A stretch of DNA of 64,000 nt from Pantanalinema sp. GBBB05 (GTDB lineage Bacteria; Cyanobacteriota; Cyanobacteriia; Leptolyngbyales; Leptolyngbyaceae), in the NCBI GenBank assembly GCA_016743235.1, contig VRZD01000035.1, positions 1-64,000 of the forward strand. Direction: 5' to 3'. A program made the position numbers and the translations under genes. Positions 36,744 to 45,989 of the stretch are shown here, one piece after another (within the stretch, counting starts at the first letter, position 1; every line of letters starts with the position of its first letter). The notes under the pieces are model-generated. The model did no database searches. It was not told the origin of the DNA and saw nothing but the letters and a program-made list of their open reading frames with translations.

Positions 36744-37010
36744 TTCCATCGTTCAGTAGGTCGGTTTGGCATAGTCAACCAGGTGATAATGGCTGCAATC
36801 AAGTTGGGATCAGTTTTGGGAGTCGATCGCCTATCCTAATCAGTTAGGAACTGGTCATTTCGTGATCGCAGGGAATGGCAAAATTAGTTGATGCCACTAA
36901 ACGATGTTGTCCTAGTAGTTTTGGACCCGAATCAGCCAGACTCCGAACAAGAGGGAGATTGGCTGGTTGAGTGAGTTGCCCTCTCTACTATTGCTGATCT
37001 TAAGACGGAT

Positions 37011-37331
37011 TCAGCCCTCCTCTTCACTAAAGACATCAGGTTCATTGGTGTGAATTTTATCTCCCGTTTCCTTGAGTAATTCTTCGGCTCTCTGCGGATT
37101 CTCAGAAATTAGATTTAACAAATCCCATTTGTTCATTCCAGCTTTGTGGGCATAAAATTCTACCTGGGACAGAATGCGATCGTGCGATTGCCGGATATAC
37201 ATCGCTAAAGCGGCAGCAGCTTGCGTAGACACTTTGCGCCCGAGAAAAAAAGATAGGGCACTCAAAAGCTTCATCTCGTACTCAGGCAAAGCATTGATAT
37301 AAATCCGTTTCCGTTCTGAAGGTTCAACCAT
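37011..37331 (-). CDS. Conserved hypothetical protein
   Basis: About 106 residues, soluble and charged, mostly helical: YINALPEYEMKLLSALSFFLGRKVSTQAAAALAMYIRQ, then VEFYAHKAGMNKWDLLNLISENP. It ends in an acidic tail NEPDVFSEEEG. No catalytic motif is visible. ATG 37331 is chosen because TAGGAT lies about eight bases upstream; TTG 37385 would add an unrelated-looking segment. Function unknown. Confidence 0.65.
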   Translation of the reverse strand: MVEPSERKRIYINALPEYEMKLLSALSFFLGRKVSTQAAAALAMYIRQSHDRILSQVEFYAHKAGMNKWDLLNLISENPQRAEELLKETGDKIHTNEPDVFSEEEG

Positions 37332-37522
37332 AAAGAGTATCCTAAGGCGTAAATCAGGGAAAACCAGCGAGACAAGATCAGGCAAAAAGTAAGGTCGAGT
37401 CTACTAGCGGCTTATCATACCTAAAATCAAGTTTTGGTGGCTGTATCGCTAATAAAGTTAACTTTTGGTTGCCAATCTGCTGTTCTTAAACTACCATTCT
37501 TGTCAGCTGTCGTCATCCCTGA

Positions 37523-39124
37523 ATGATGAAAAAATCGAGTCAACTGCACCATTTACTGACCTCCGATCGTCCAGAGTTTTTGCTTGGAACCAATGACGCG
37601 ATCGCTGCCAAAATGGCAGAAACTATTGGCTTTCAAGGAATTTGGGCAAGCGGGTGGGCAATTGCTGCGCAGTTAGGGTTACCCGATAGCCAGCCGCTTA
37701 GTTGGCAGTTAATGTTTGAGCTGTTGGAGCTGATGGCAGATGCCACCTCCATACCCATTTTGTTTGATGCTGCCCGTACCGATTATGACCCAAGCCAGAT
37801 GGCATGGTTAGTGAAAAAGCTGGAGCAACGGGATATTGCTGGGGTTTGTTTCAAAGAAGCCTACTTGTCCACTCGCGATCGCACCGCTCCTTCTGGCTCA
37901 TCTACTGCGATCGCTGAGTTTTGTCAGAGTCTCAAGGTCGCTAAAGCCGCAGCACACACGCCAGAGTTTGTAGTGTTGGTCCGGGTAGAACTAGGCATGA
38001 CGAAAACCTCTGTGACCGAAGCCTTGAAACGGGCAAGAGCTTACGACAAAGCTGGAATTGATGGCATTGTGATTTATAGTGCTCACCTGAGTCCAGAGTT
38101 ATTATTGGCGTTTAAGAAGGCTTGGGGCGATCGCAGTCCAGTCGTAATCATGCCCACTCGGGCTCATGGACTGCGCCCAGAAGTATTGCAACGCTATCAA
38201 TTTGCCCTGGTAGTTTGGGAACACCAATTACTGCATAGTGCAACCACAACCATGCAGCGAACCGCTGAGATGTTGTTCCGGGATCGCCATTTACTTAATC
38301 TCGACACTGCCATTACTTCAGATGCTGCCACAGGTCTGCCGCTAGAACAATCATTGTCGTTGACCCTAGATTCACAAGTTACGAATGCTAATCGAGTGAT
38401 TTTGTTAGCTGCCGCTCAGAATAGTGATTGGGGAGAACTGACGGTTGATTGCCCCAAATGTATGGTTGGTGCTCCCGATCGTCCCCTGCTGGGTCGGATT
38501 ATTCAGATCTATCACCACTTGGGACTGACAGACATTACTGTGGTACGGGGCTATGGTAAAGCGGCGATCGATATCCCCCAGATTCGCTATATCGATAATG
38601 ACGCCTACGATCGCACCGGAGAATTAGTGTCACTATATCTTGGTGTGCATGAACTGCCTCAGGATGGGCGAGATTGGATTATTAGTCAGGGAGATGTGTT
38701 GTTTAAGGACTATATTCTGCAACAACTCCTGGACGTGAAAAAAGATATCGTGGTTGTGGTAGATGCCACTGCCCGTCCCCAGTCTTATCAAGCTAAACCT
38801 GACTTTGTGACCGCCTCCCAACCTTACTCAGATGATGGTTGCCGCCAACCTATCTATCTGCAACAAATTGGTGGAGATTTGCCAGAAGCTGACATCTGCG
38901 GACTGTGGACGGGGTTAGTCAAGGTATCCGCTAAAGGGCAGAAACCGTTCTATAAAGCGCTACGATCGCTGCTCCAGGATGAGACTATGCAGCAGTTTGG
39001 TCGCATCCCCGCTTTGTTGAATCACCTGATTGCCCTCAAGTGCCCAGTGCATATTCTTTACATCACCGACCATTGGTTAGAGGTAGCGACGATCGCGGAT
39101 GTCCTGAAAGCGACCCGTTTTTAA
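37523..39124 (+). CDS. PEP mutase/isocitrate lyase-like domain fused to sugar-nucleotidyltransferase-like domain, both diverged
   Basis: 533 residues. Residues 5-255 follow the PEP phosphomutase barrel (EFLLGTNDAIAAKMAETIGFQGIWASGWA, KAGIDGIVIYSAHLS). The nucleotidyltransferase half (about 285-533) shows VDCPKCMVGAPDRPLLGRII, ITVVRGYGK and SQGDVLFKDYILQQLLD. This is the layout of PepM-cytidylyltransferase proteins of phosphonate synthesis. But the barrel's Asp-rich loop reads FDAARTDYD (81-89), not DGDTGYG. The EDK-x5-NS loop reads FKEAYLSTRDR (110-120), and the nucleotide loop reads LLAAAQNSDWGE instead of AAGxGxRLG. So the fold is kept but both active sites look changed. It lies 108 bases upstream of two sulfate-binding protein genes. 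Confidence 0.8.
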   Translation: MMKKSSQLHHLLTSDRPEFLLGTNDAIAAKMAETIGFQGIWASGWAIAAQLGLPDSQPLSWQLMFELLELMADATSIPILFDAARTDYDPSQMAWLVKKLEQRDIAGVCFKEAYLSTRDRTAPSGSSTAIAEFCQSLKVAKAAAHTPEFVVLVRVELGMTKTSVTEALKRARAYDKAGIDGIVIYSAHLSPELLLAFKKAWGDRSPVVIMPTRAHGLRPEVLQRYQFALVVWEHQLLHSATTTMQRTAEMLFRDRHLLNLDTAITSDAATGLPLEQSLSLTLDSQVTNANRVILLAAAQNSDWGELTVDCPKCMVGAPDRPLLGRIIQIYHHLGLTDITVVRGYGKAAIDIPQIRYIDNDAYDRTGELVSLYLGVHELPQDGRDWIISQGDVLFKDYILQQLLDVKKDIVVVVDATARPQSYQAKPDFVTASQPYSDDGCRQPIYLQQIGGDLPEADICGLWTGLVKVSAKGQKPFYKALRSLLQDETMQQFGRIPALLNHLIALKCPVHILYITDHWLEVATIADVLKATRF

Positions 39125-39232
39125 GGGAATCGTAAACCCCAATTCCTATTCCTTTTCCTATCAGTAATTCACGTTACTATCGGATAAGCACAATATTCCT
39201 ATCGGCTTACTGGATTTTTAGGAGTTCGGATC

Positions 39233-40333
39233 ATGGTGGTTTGGCAGCAGATTTCCCGGTCGGGAAGGAGATGGCTCTCGCCAATTGCAGACTGGTGGCG
39301 CTCTCTGGTAATCCGACGATTTATCGCTTTATTTCTTGTTGGCATTGGCTTCAGTGTAGCCCTAGTTTCCTGCGTTCCAGGAGCAGCCAATTCATCGAAT
39401 GTTGAGTTAACCTTAGTGTCTTTTGCGGTTACCCGTTCAGCCTATAAAACTATCATTCCTAAATTTGTAGACCACTGGCAGCAAGACCATGGGCAGACTG
39501 TCAATATTAGTCAGAGTTATGGTGGCTCAGGAGCCCAAGCTCGAGCTGTGGTAGATGGCTTGGATGCCGATGTCGTGCATTTAGCCTTGGCGTTAGATGT
39601 CGATCGTATTGCTAAGGCGGGACTGATTAAGTCGGACTGGGAACAAGCCGTGCCCAATCAAGGAATTGTGACCAAATCAGTGGCTGCATTAGTGACTCGA
39701 CCGGATAATCCTAAGCAGATTAATACCTGGGCAGATTTAGCTAAAAACGGCGTGAATTTAGTCACAGCTGACCCCAAAACTTCTGGGGTAGCTCGCTGGA
39801 ACTTCCTGGCATTATGGAATGCTGCCATTAAAGCTGGACAAAGTGATGCGGAAGCAGAGCAATTCGTGACGCAAGTCTATAAGAATGCGCCGGTGTTAAC
39901 GCGAGATGCGCGGGAAGCAACAGATGCGTTTTTCAAGCAAGGTCAGGGTGATGCGTTGATCAATTATGAAAATGAAATTTTGCTGGCATCAACGCAAGGG
40001 GAAACTTTGCCCTACACAATTCCCGATGTCAATATCTCGATCGATAACCCGATCGCTATTGTTGATAAAAATGTGACGTCGCACCGAAATCGGGAAGTGG
40101 TAGAAGCCTTTGTGCAATATCTGTTTACTCCAGAAGCTCAGGCTGAATTTGCGAAAGCTGGTTTTCGTCCTGTAGAAACGACGATCGCCAAAACCAAAGA
40201 GTTTGCTGAAAAATACCCCCCTGTGAAAACCCTGGGACGAGTGACGGATTACGGCGGTTGGTCAGTGATTCAGAAAAAGTTTTTTGCGGATGGGGCGATG
40301 TTCGACACCATTCAAACTGCCCTGAGACAGTAA
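39233..40333 (+). CDS. sbpA: Sulfate-binding protein, lipoprotein (first copy)
   Basis: 366 residues of the sulfate/thiosulfate periplasmic binding family. Signature segments: SYGGSGAQARAVVDGLDADVVHLAL, ADPKTSGVARWNFLALW, QGQGDALINYENEI and FLFTPEAQ-like YLFTPEAQAEFAKAGFRPV. The N-terminus has a basic region then a hydrophobic helix ending VALVSC, a plausible lipobox. It would deliver sulfate to the CysT/CysW/CysA importer, but none of those genes is nearby. ATG 39233 with TTAGGAG about ten bases upstream. It is paralogous to the next gene. Confidence 0.92.
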   Translation: MVVWQQISRSGRRWLSPIADWWRSLVIRRFIALFLVGIGFSVALVSCVPGAANSSNVELTLVSFAVTRSAYKTIIPKFVDHWQQDHGQTVNISQSYGGSGAQARAVVDGLDADVVHLALALDVDRIAKAGLIKSDWEQAVPNQGIVTKSVAALVTRPDNPKQINTWADLAKNGVNLVTADPKTSGVARWNFLALWNAAIKAGQSDAEAEQFVTQVYKNAPVLTRDAREATDAFFKQGQGDALINYENEILLASTQGETLPYTIPDVNISIDNPIAIVDKNVTSHRNREVVEAFVQYLFTPEAQAEFAKAGFRPVETTIAKTKEFAEKYPPVKTLGRVTDYGGWSVIQKKFFADGAMFDTIQTALRQ

Positions 40334-40471
40334 ATCCATAAATCCGATAGAAAAACTGGGGTTTACCTATTGCTAATCCTACGGAATCTCTGTAGGATTT
40401 TGTTTGTACAGTAAATACGGTATTCCTACCACTTAACCGTAGATTGATAATTGAGATTAGGAGAACATGGT

Positions 40472-41623
40472 ATGGTTGGCTGGCAACCCCCCAAAACATT
40501 AGGGAGAGTCGTTGATTCCTTCGTCGATCGCTGGAAATTCCGGTCCTTCCGGCAGTTTGTCACCTTATTTCTGGTCGGTACAAGCTTAACCGTCGCGATC
40601 GCGGCTTGCTCGCCAGGAAGTGATAATACCAATACGGCTAGTAACCCTAGTGGTAGTGCCAGCCCAGTTGCCGACACCCAGAAAAAAGATGTGGAACTGA
40701 CGTTGGTATCTTTTGCTGTAACCAAAGAAGCCCATGATGCCATTATTCCCAAGTTTGTGGAGAAGTGGCAGAAAGAACATGGTCAAACGGTGACCTTTAA
40801 CCGCAGCTATGGTGGCTCAGGGTCACAAACCCGGGCTGTGATTGATGGGTTAGAAGCTGATGTGGTGCATTTGGCATTAGCACTAGACACGAACAAGATT
40901 GCCAAAGCGGGTTTAATTGAGCCAGGTTGGGAAAAAGAAGTGCCCAATAATGGGACAGCCTCTAAAACTGTGGCTGTCTTAGTGACCCGAGAGGGCAATC
41001 CCAAAAATATTAAATCTTTTGAGGATCTGGCTCGGGACGATGTTAAGTGGATTACGGCTGATCCCAAAACCTCTGGAATCGCCCGCTGGAACTTCTTGGC
41101 GCTATGGAACTACAAAATTAAATCTGGCAGTGATGAGAAAGCCGCCGAGCAATTCATCACCAAAGCCTACAACAATGTGCCAATTCTGACGAAAGATGCG
41201 CGGGAATCAACTGATACCTTTGCGAAGCAAGGTCAGGGTGATGCCCTGATCAACTATGAAAATGAAATCATTGTGGCTCAGCAAAAAGGTGAGAAGGTTC
41301 CCTATATCGTGCCTGATGTCAATATTTCCATTGATAACCCAGTTGCGGTAGTAGACAAGAACGTGGACAAGCATGGAACCCGTGAGGTGGCTCAGGCTTT
41401 TGTAGAATTCTTGTTTACCCCAGAAGCGCAGGAGGCATTTGGTAAGGCGGGCTTCCGACCGATCGATGAGTCGGTTGCCAAGACGAAAGAATTTGCTGAC
41501 AAATACCAGCCCGTGAAAGAGTTAGGTAGCGTAGAAGACTATGGTGGCTGGAACGCTGTCCAGAAGAAGTTCTTTGAAGATGGGGCATTCTTCGATCAAA
41601 TGCAGGCAAGTCTAAAGAAGTAA
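40472..41623 (+). CDS. sbpA: Sulfate-binding protein, lipoprotein (second copy)
   Basis: About 383 residues, clearly homologous along its whole length to the preceding protein. It shares SYGGSGSQTRAVIDGLEADVVHLAL, ADPKTSGIARWNFLALWN, QGQGDALINYENE and VPDVNISIDNPVAVVDKNV. It has a lipobox-like VAIAAC and then a Ser/Asn/Thr-rich tether. ATG 40472 follows TAGGAGAACATGGT; an out-of-frame ATG lies five bases earlier, and a TTG at 40451 is less likely. The two copies are 138 bases apart and presumably arose by tandem duplication. Confidence 0.92.
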   Translation: MVGWQPPKTLGRVVDSFVDRWKFRSFRQFVTLFLVGTSLTVAIAACSPGSDNTNTASNPSGSASPVADTQKKDVELTLVSFAVTKEAHDAIIPKFVEKWQKEHGQTVTFNRSYGGSGSQTRAVIDGLEADVVHLALALDTNKIAKAGLIEPGWEKEVPNNGTASKTVAVLVTREGNPKNIKSFEDLARDDVKWITADPKTSGIARWNFLALWNYKIKSGSDEKAAEQFITKAYNNVPILTKDARESTDTFAKQGQGDALINYENEIIVAQQKGEKVPYIVPDVNISIDNPVAVVDKNVDKHGTREVAQAFVEFLFTPEAQEAFGKAGFRPIDESVAKTKEFADKYQPVKELGSVEDYGGWNAVQKKFFEDGAFFDQMQASLKK

Positions 41624-41706
41624 CGAGTTTCTACTAGCAAGCAACGATAACTTCGATGCGAGTGAGGGGGGTAAGGCAACTTACTCCCCATTTTCTATGG
41701 AGTGAT

Positions 41707-42306
41707 TTATGCCTGTGCCCACTGGATGTACGGCAGTTTCGCCGCGGTTTCTCGGATGTCAGCCGCTTGGGCGACTAATTGCCCACAAGCATCCCAGGTG
41801 CCAGAGAGCATCATCTGACGCGCCCCGGCTACCATCTCGATCGCCACTATCAGATCTTCACAAGTAACTTGCAGCGCTTCCAGATCCACCTTGACCGTCG
41901 CTTGCGGAGTTTGGCTGACTCGTTCCTGTAATTGTTTGATTGATGTAGAATCGGCAGTCACACAAGGAATGCCAATTGCCACACAATTACCAAAGAAGAT
42001 TTCCGCAAAACTTTCACCAACGATCGCCCGAATGCCCCATTTGGCAATTGCCTGCGGCGCATGTTCGCGCGAGGAACCACAGCCAAAATTAGCATTCACA
42101 ATCAGAATTTCGGCTCCCTGATATTGGGGTTGATCAAAGGGGTGCTGTGCCTGAGTGTGGGCACGATCGTCGGCAAATACTTGCGCGCCTAAGCCGTCAA
42201 AGGTGACACAGCGCAAAAAGCGTGCCGGAATAATCCGATCGGTATCAATATCGTTGCCTGTTAACGGTACGGCGCGACCCGAAACTACGTTTACTTCACT
42301 GACCAT
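41707..42306 (-). CDS. leuD: 3-isopropylmalate dehydratase small subunit
   Basis: 199 residues of the aconitase swivel domain: NDIDTDRIIPARFLR at the N-terminus and NFGCGSSREHAPQAIAKWGIRAIVGESFAEIFF in the middle. The small subunit pairs with LeuC to isomerise 2-isopropylmalate to 3-isopropylmalate in leucine synthesis. leuC is not in the window, so the two subunits are encoded apart. ATG start at 42306. Confidence 0.95.
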   Translation of the reverse strand: MVSEVNVVSGRAVPLTGNDIDTDRIIPARFLRCVTFDGLGAQVFADDRAHTQAQHPFDQPQYQGAEILIVNANFGCGSSREHAPQAIAKWGIRAIVGESFAEIFFGNCVAIGIPCVTADSTSIKQLQERVSQTPQATVKVDLEALQVTCEDLIVAIEMVAGARQMMLSGTWDACGQLVAQAADIRETAAKLPYIQWAQA

Positions 42307-42552
42307 ATCCTAAACTCCAAGCCCAGAGTATCCAGTATAGGCTGAAGCTAACCCAGGAGAATATCCCCTCGTCGGGCAGAGGTGGACGATCAAGGAATTG
42401 ATTAAGCTAGGTTCAATCTTCGAGTTTTATGCTCACCCACGATCCGCCAGTATTCGGTAGCCTAGAATGGGGCAGCCAGGGGCGTGAAATTTCAACTTTT
42501 TAGAGCGATCGCGACATTTATCTCTACGTTAGCCTACTTGCCTAGAGGGGTT

Positions 42553-43215
42553 ATGCGCTTCGAAAATCGGACTGCCGCCGGGCAACTCTTAGCCGCACAG
42601 CTTCATCCATATGCTAACCGGGATGATGTGATTGTCTTGGCATTACCGCGGGGTGGTGTCCCGGTGGGATTTGAAGTCGCTAAGGGGCTGAATGCTGCGT
42701 TGGATATCTTAGTTGTGAGGAAACTGGGAGTGCCTGGACATGAAGAGTTAGCCATGGGGGCGATCGCTCCAGGGGGGGTACAAACTTTGAATCACCACAT
42801 TGTGCTGTCTAGTCGAGTGGACGACACGGCGATCATGCAAGTCATTGCTCAAGAACAGCAGGAACTAGCACGGCGAGAACAACTGTATCGTAGCGATCGT
42901 TCTTCCCTCACTTTGCGCGATCGGACGGTGATTTTGGTGGATGATGGCTTGGCAACGGGAGCGACGATGCGAGTAGCTGTACAGGCTGTTCGGCAGCAAC
43001 AGCCCGCTCGGATTGTGGTTGCGGTTCCTGTGGCTGCCCCCGAAACCTGCCAAGAGTTAGGGCAGGAAGTGGATCAGATCATCTGCGCCGAAACTCCACA
43101 ACGCTTTTCTAGTGTTGGCAGTTGGTATGAAGATTTCTCCCAAACAACTGATGAAGAAGTCCGAACGTTACTCAAGGCTGCAATCGAGTTCACCCCATCT
43201 GCCATGATTTCTTAG
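42553..43215 (+). CDS. Phosphoribosyltransferase family protein
   Basis: About 220 residues of the type I PRTase fold. It begins MRFENRTAAGQLLAAQL, with ALPRGGVPVGFEVAKGLNAALDILVVRKLGVPGHEELAMGA, and carries the PRPP-binding loop VILVDDGLATGATMR. This subgroup is usually annotated only as phosphoribosyltransferase; the base acceptor is unknown and some members are esterase-linked or regulatory. ATG 42553 is chosen because AGAGGGG lies just upstream and the family starts here; GTG 42484 would add 23 residues. Its stop overlaps the convergent kinase gene by four bases. Confidence 0.87.
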   Translation: MRFENRTAAGQLLAAQLHPYANRDDVIVLALPRGGVPVGFEVAKGLNAALDILVVRKLGVPGHEELAMGAIAPGGVQTLNHHIVLSSRVDDTAIMQVIAQEQQELARREQLYRSDRSSLTLRDRTVILVDDGLATGATMRVAVQAVRQQQPARIVVAVPVAAPETCQELGQEVDQIICAETPQRFSSVGSWYEDFSQTTDEEVRTLLKAAIEFTPSAMIS

Positions 43216-45548
43216 CGGGGACTGACTATATCGACGATCGCTCGAATCAAGGTCTCTGGTTCTACAGGTTTGGCGATATGACGTTGAAATCCGGCGTTGA
43301 GGGCCTGTTGTTGGTTATACTCTCCGGCATAAGCGGTTAAGGCGATCGCTAATAATTGTTGCCCTTGTGGAGGAGATTGACGGCGAATTTGTTCCATCAG
43401 CATATAACCATCCATCTCAGGCATGCCAATGTCACTGATCAGGAGATCGAAAGTGGTTTGTTCAACGGCTTGTAAGGCTGCATATGCCGATGCTACAGAT
43501 GTGACGCTCACCTGATGTTGTTCTAACAAAAACTTGATGAAATCTCTGGTGTCGAGGTCATCATCCACCAGAAGCACTCGAAGATTGGCAAGAGCTGATG
43601 ATTGAGGTGTCAGCGCCGAAACTCCCATGGGTTGCCTAGGTTCTTTAGCTTTAGCTTGGAACAATGGCAACCTGACCGTAAATGTCGCTCCTTGGTCTTC
43701 TCCGGCACTATCGGCGGCAACGGTGCCACCATGCAGTTCGACTAGATGTCGCACGATCGCTAACCCTAGCCCAAGACCCCCAAATTTACGGGTGGTCTTG
43801 CCATCTTCTTGCCGGAAATACTCGAACACATAGGGAAGGAAATCGGGATGAACGCCCTTGCCTGTATCGCTAACTTGAATTTGTGCTTGTGAACCGAGCC
43901 GTTTTAAGTGGATCTGAATCTGTCCCCCCTCCGCTGTAAACTTAACGGCGTTGGTCAATAAGTTCCAAATCACTTGCTGAAGCCGGGCAGTGTCTCCCAA
44001 AACTTGTCCTATCTCTGGCTCTAGCTGAATTTGAATTTGAATTGACTTAGCTTCTGCAGCTAATTGCACAGTTTCAATTGCCGCTTTAATGATGGATGAC
44101 AGGTTAACCGGAGCCATATTCAGGTTTAGTTTCCCTTGCATGATCCGGGAGACATCTAACAGATCTTCGATCAGTTGAGTTTGTAGTTTGGCGTTGCGTT
44201 CGATCGTTTCTAATGCCAATGCAGTTTTGGTCGCATCTAATCGTCCAGTCCGGAGTAATTTTGACCAGCCAAGAATCGGGTTAAGTGGCGTTCGCAATTC
44301 ATGCGATAACACAGCCAAAAACTCATCTTTAATTCGATTAGTTGCCTCGGCTTCCGCTCTGGCGGCTTCCGCTCGCTTTAGATTTTCGGTGCGTTCCTGC
44401 TCCCGTTGGGACAGCAGGTCAGCCGCAAATTGTAGAGACTGCCCTAACAAGACAACTTCTTTGATTGAGAGTGGACTAACTTTGGGGTACTCACCCTTGG
44501 CTAAAGCTTCCGCCGCTAAGGCGGCTGAGGTGATACTACGAGAAATTTGCCGTGAGAGCATGAAGGCACCGACACCACTGATCAAAAGCAACGCTAAGCC
44601 AGATCCGAGCACAATTCCCATGGCTTGTCGGCTGGGTCCCTGGATGATATCGATAGGGACAGTGACAGCAGCCGTCCAAGGTGAGTCACCCACCCGACTG
44701 AAGGCGACGTAGACCTGTACCCCCTCTAAGGTTGTGTCACGGTAGATACCTTCGGTTGATTGTCGAATGCGCTGTAGGAACGATGGAGTACCGCGGCGAC
44801 CAACAAAGCGTTGAGGATTGCGGGTCCGCGCCACCACTACTCCTTGACCATCAACAACGGTGCGTGTCCATTCTCCATCTACGGTGTTCTGCTCATTGAC
44901 CACCTGAGCCAGTGCTTTCTGGGTGATAATTGCGGTAAGAATATACTCGGGAGTATCGTTGCGTATTACCGGAATGCGAACTGGGATAGTGACAAGGTCT
45001 GGTTCTAACTTGCTCTGGGTCAGATTACCTGCAACTGGTCGGTGTGTTTTGACAACTTGCTGTAGACTCTCTTGCTCTATCACTGGGGGCAGTGGCTTGC
45101 CAAACGGAAACCTTGTGTTCATCAGCGGCTGACCCTGGGGGGTTATGAGCGTGACCGAGATCCAAGTCGTTTGAGTTTGTACTACCCGTTGCGCTTCCGT
45201 GTAAAAGGTTTGGAGATCATCTTGATTGAGATGTCTTGATGAGGCTAATGCTTGCAGGGTGCGAGTTGTGCCTGAAAGTTCGCGCTCTACGGTTGCGGCT
45301 AGGTTACGGGCAGCTAGAAGAATACGTCGTTCTGAAGCGATTTGCTCCTGACTTGACAGCTTATAGACTACAGCCAAAGCAAACAACATGATTGGCAGTA
45401 AGGTTCCTGCTACAAGCAAGACAAGATACCACCTAAGCGACAGCATCTGGCGATCGCAGGCAGCTGAGTAGAGGTATGTTTTTGTTGAAGCAACTCGCTT
45501 AACCAATGTGCTGAAAAAACCGCCATTGGTAGAATTTTCTGCTGCCAT
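43212..45548 (-). CDS. Hybrid sensor histidine kinase (CACHE-HAMP-HisKA-HATPase-REC)
   Basis: The 778-residue protein has TM1 at about 38-60, an extracytoplasmic CACHE-like domain (65-300: ARNLAATVERELSGTTRTLQALASS, YVAFSRVGDSPWTAAVTVP), TM2 at about 312-332 and a HAMP/linker. HisKA carries EFLAVLSHELRTPLNPILGW, and HATPase_c has NLLTNAVKF, SDTGKGVHP and GLGLGLAIVRHLVELHGG. The C-terminal receiver is canonical, with LLISDIGMPEMDGY and HIAKPVEP. A complete phosphorelay input unit; the ligand is unknown. ATG 45548. No dedicated response regulator is adjacent. Confidence 0.92.
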   Translation of the reverse strand: MAAENSTNGGFFSTLVKRVASTKTYLYSAACDRQMLSLRWYLVLLVAGTLLPIMLFALAVVYKLSSQEQIASERRILLAARNLAATVERELSGTTRTLQALASSRHLNQDDLQTFYTEAQRVVQTQTTWISVTLITPQGQPLMNTRFPFGKPLPPVIEQESLQQVVKTHRPVAGNLTQSKLEPDLVTIPVRIPVIRNDTPEYILTAIITQKALAQVVNEQNTVDGEWTRTVVDGQGVVVARTRNPQRFVGRRGTPSFLQRIRQSTEGIYRDTTLEGVQVYVAFSRVGDSPWTAAVTVPIDIIQGPSRQAMGIVLGSGLALLLISGVGAFMLSRQISRSITSAALAAEALAKGEYPKVSPLSIKEVVLLGQSLQFAADLLSQREQERTENLKRAEAARAEAEATNRIKDEFLAVLSHELRTPLNPILGWSKLLRTGRLDATKTALALETIERNAKLQTQLIEDLLDVSRIMQGKLNLNMAPVNLSSIIKAAIETVQLAAEAKSIQIQIQLEPEIGQVLGDTARLQQVIWNLLTNAVKFTAEGGQIQIHLKRLGSQAQIQVSDTGKGVHPDFLPYVFEYFRQEDGKTTRKFGGLGLGLAIVRHLVELHGGTVAADSAGEDQGATFTVRLPLFQAKAKEPRQPMGVSALTPQSSALANLRVLLVDDDLDTRDFIKFLLEQHQVSVTSVASAYAALQAVEQTTFDLLISDIGMPEMDGYMLMEQIRRQSPPQGQQLLAIALTAYAGEYNQQQALNAGFQRHIAKPVEPETLIRAIVDIVSPR

Positions 45549-45989
45549 CTAGTTTTGTTGGTTATGCGCTATGGCGTATCGTATGCGAGCAGTTTACTAT
45601 TATCTTCCTAAGAGGAATACTGATAATTACTCGTCCAGCATTAGTAGTGTGATTACCATGCTAATCGGTATTGCAATGGTGATCAGGGGTTTAAGCGTAT
45701 TTTAAGCAAGTCTATAATTCACTACAAAAGCAAATTAATATTTTATTCTACGGTCCCTGAGCTGATTAGAGGCTGTTTGAACGCTTGATTGCCGTCGGTG
45801 TACCGTGTGTTCCACAGGATAGAACTCAGTTGAGGGGATGTGGTTTCCTGAATGGGTTGAGGTCTATCAACAGTGATTGAAATGCAACTAGCGAAAGAGA
45901 TGGCAATCTCCCAGGTGGTTGACGAACTTCCAGGAGATTCCTGCTACGGTGAACTACATTCCTAGAATTTGTATCCAAGAAAACAAAGT
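45549..45989. other. Intergenic region of about 440 bases
   Basis: Lies between the divergent kinase gene and the TIGR02587 gene, so it should contain both promoters. A small inverted repeat AATCTCC / GGAGATT (about 45904-45938) flanks a loop of about 21 bases. No gene-like frame, tRNA or transposon sequence is seen. Confidence 0.35.

Noticed and set aside
44188..44712. 174-codon plus-strand ORF inside the second hybrid kinase gene
   Set aside because: Antisense to an intact kinase; Ser/Arg/Ala-rich with no motif.
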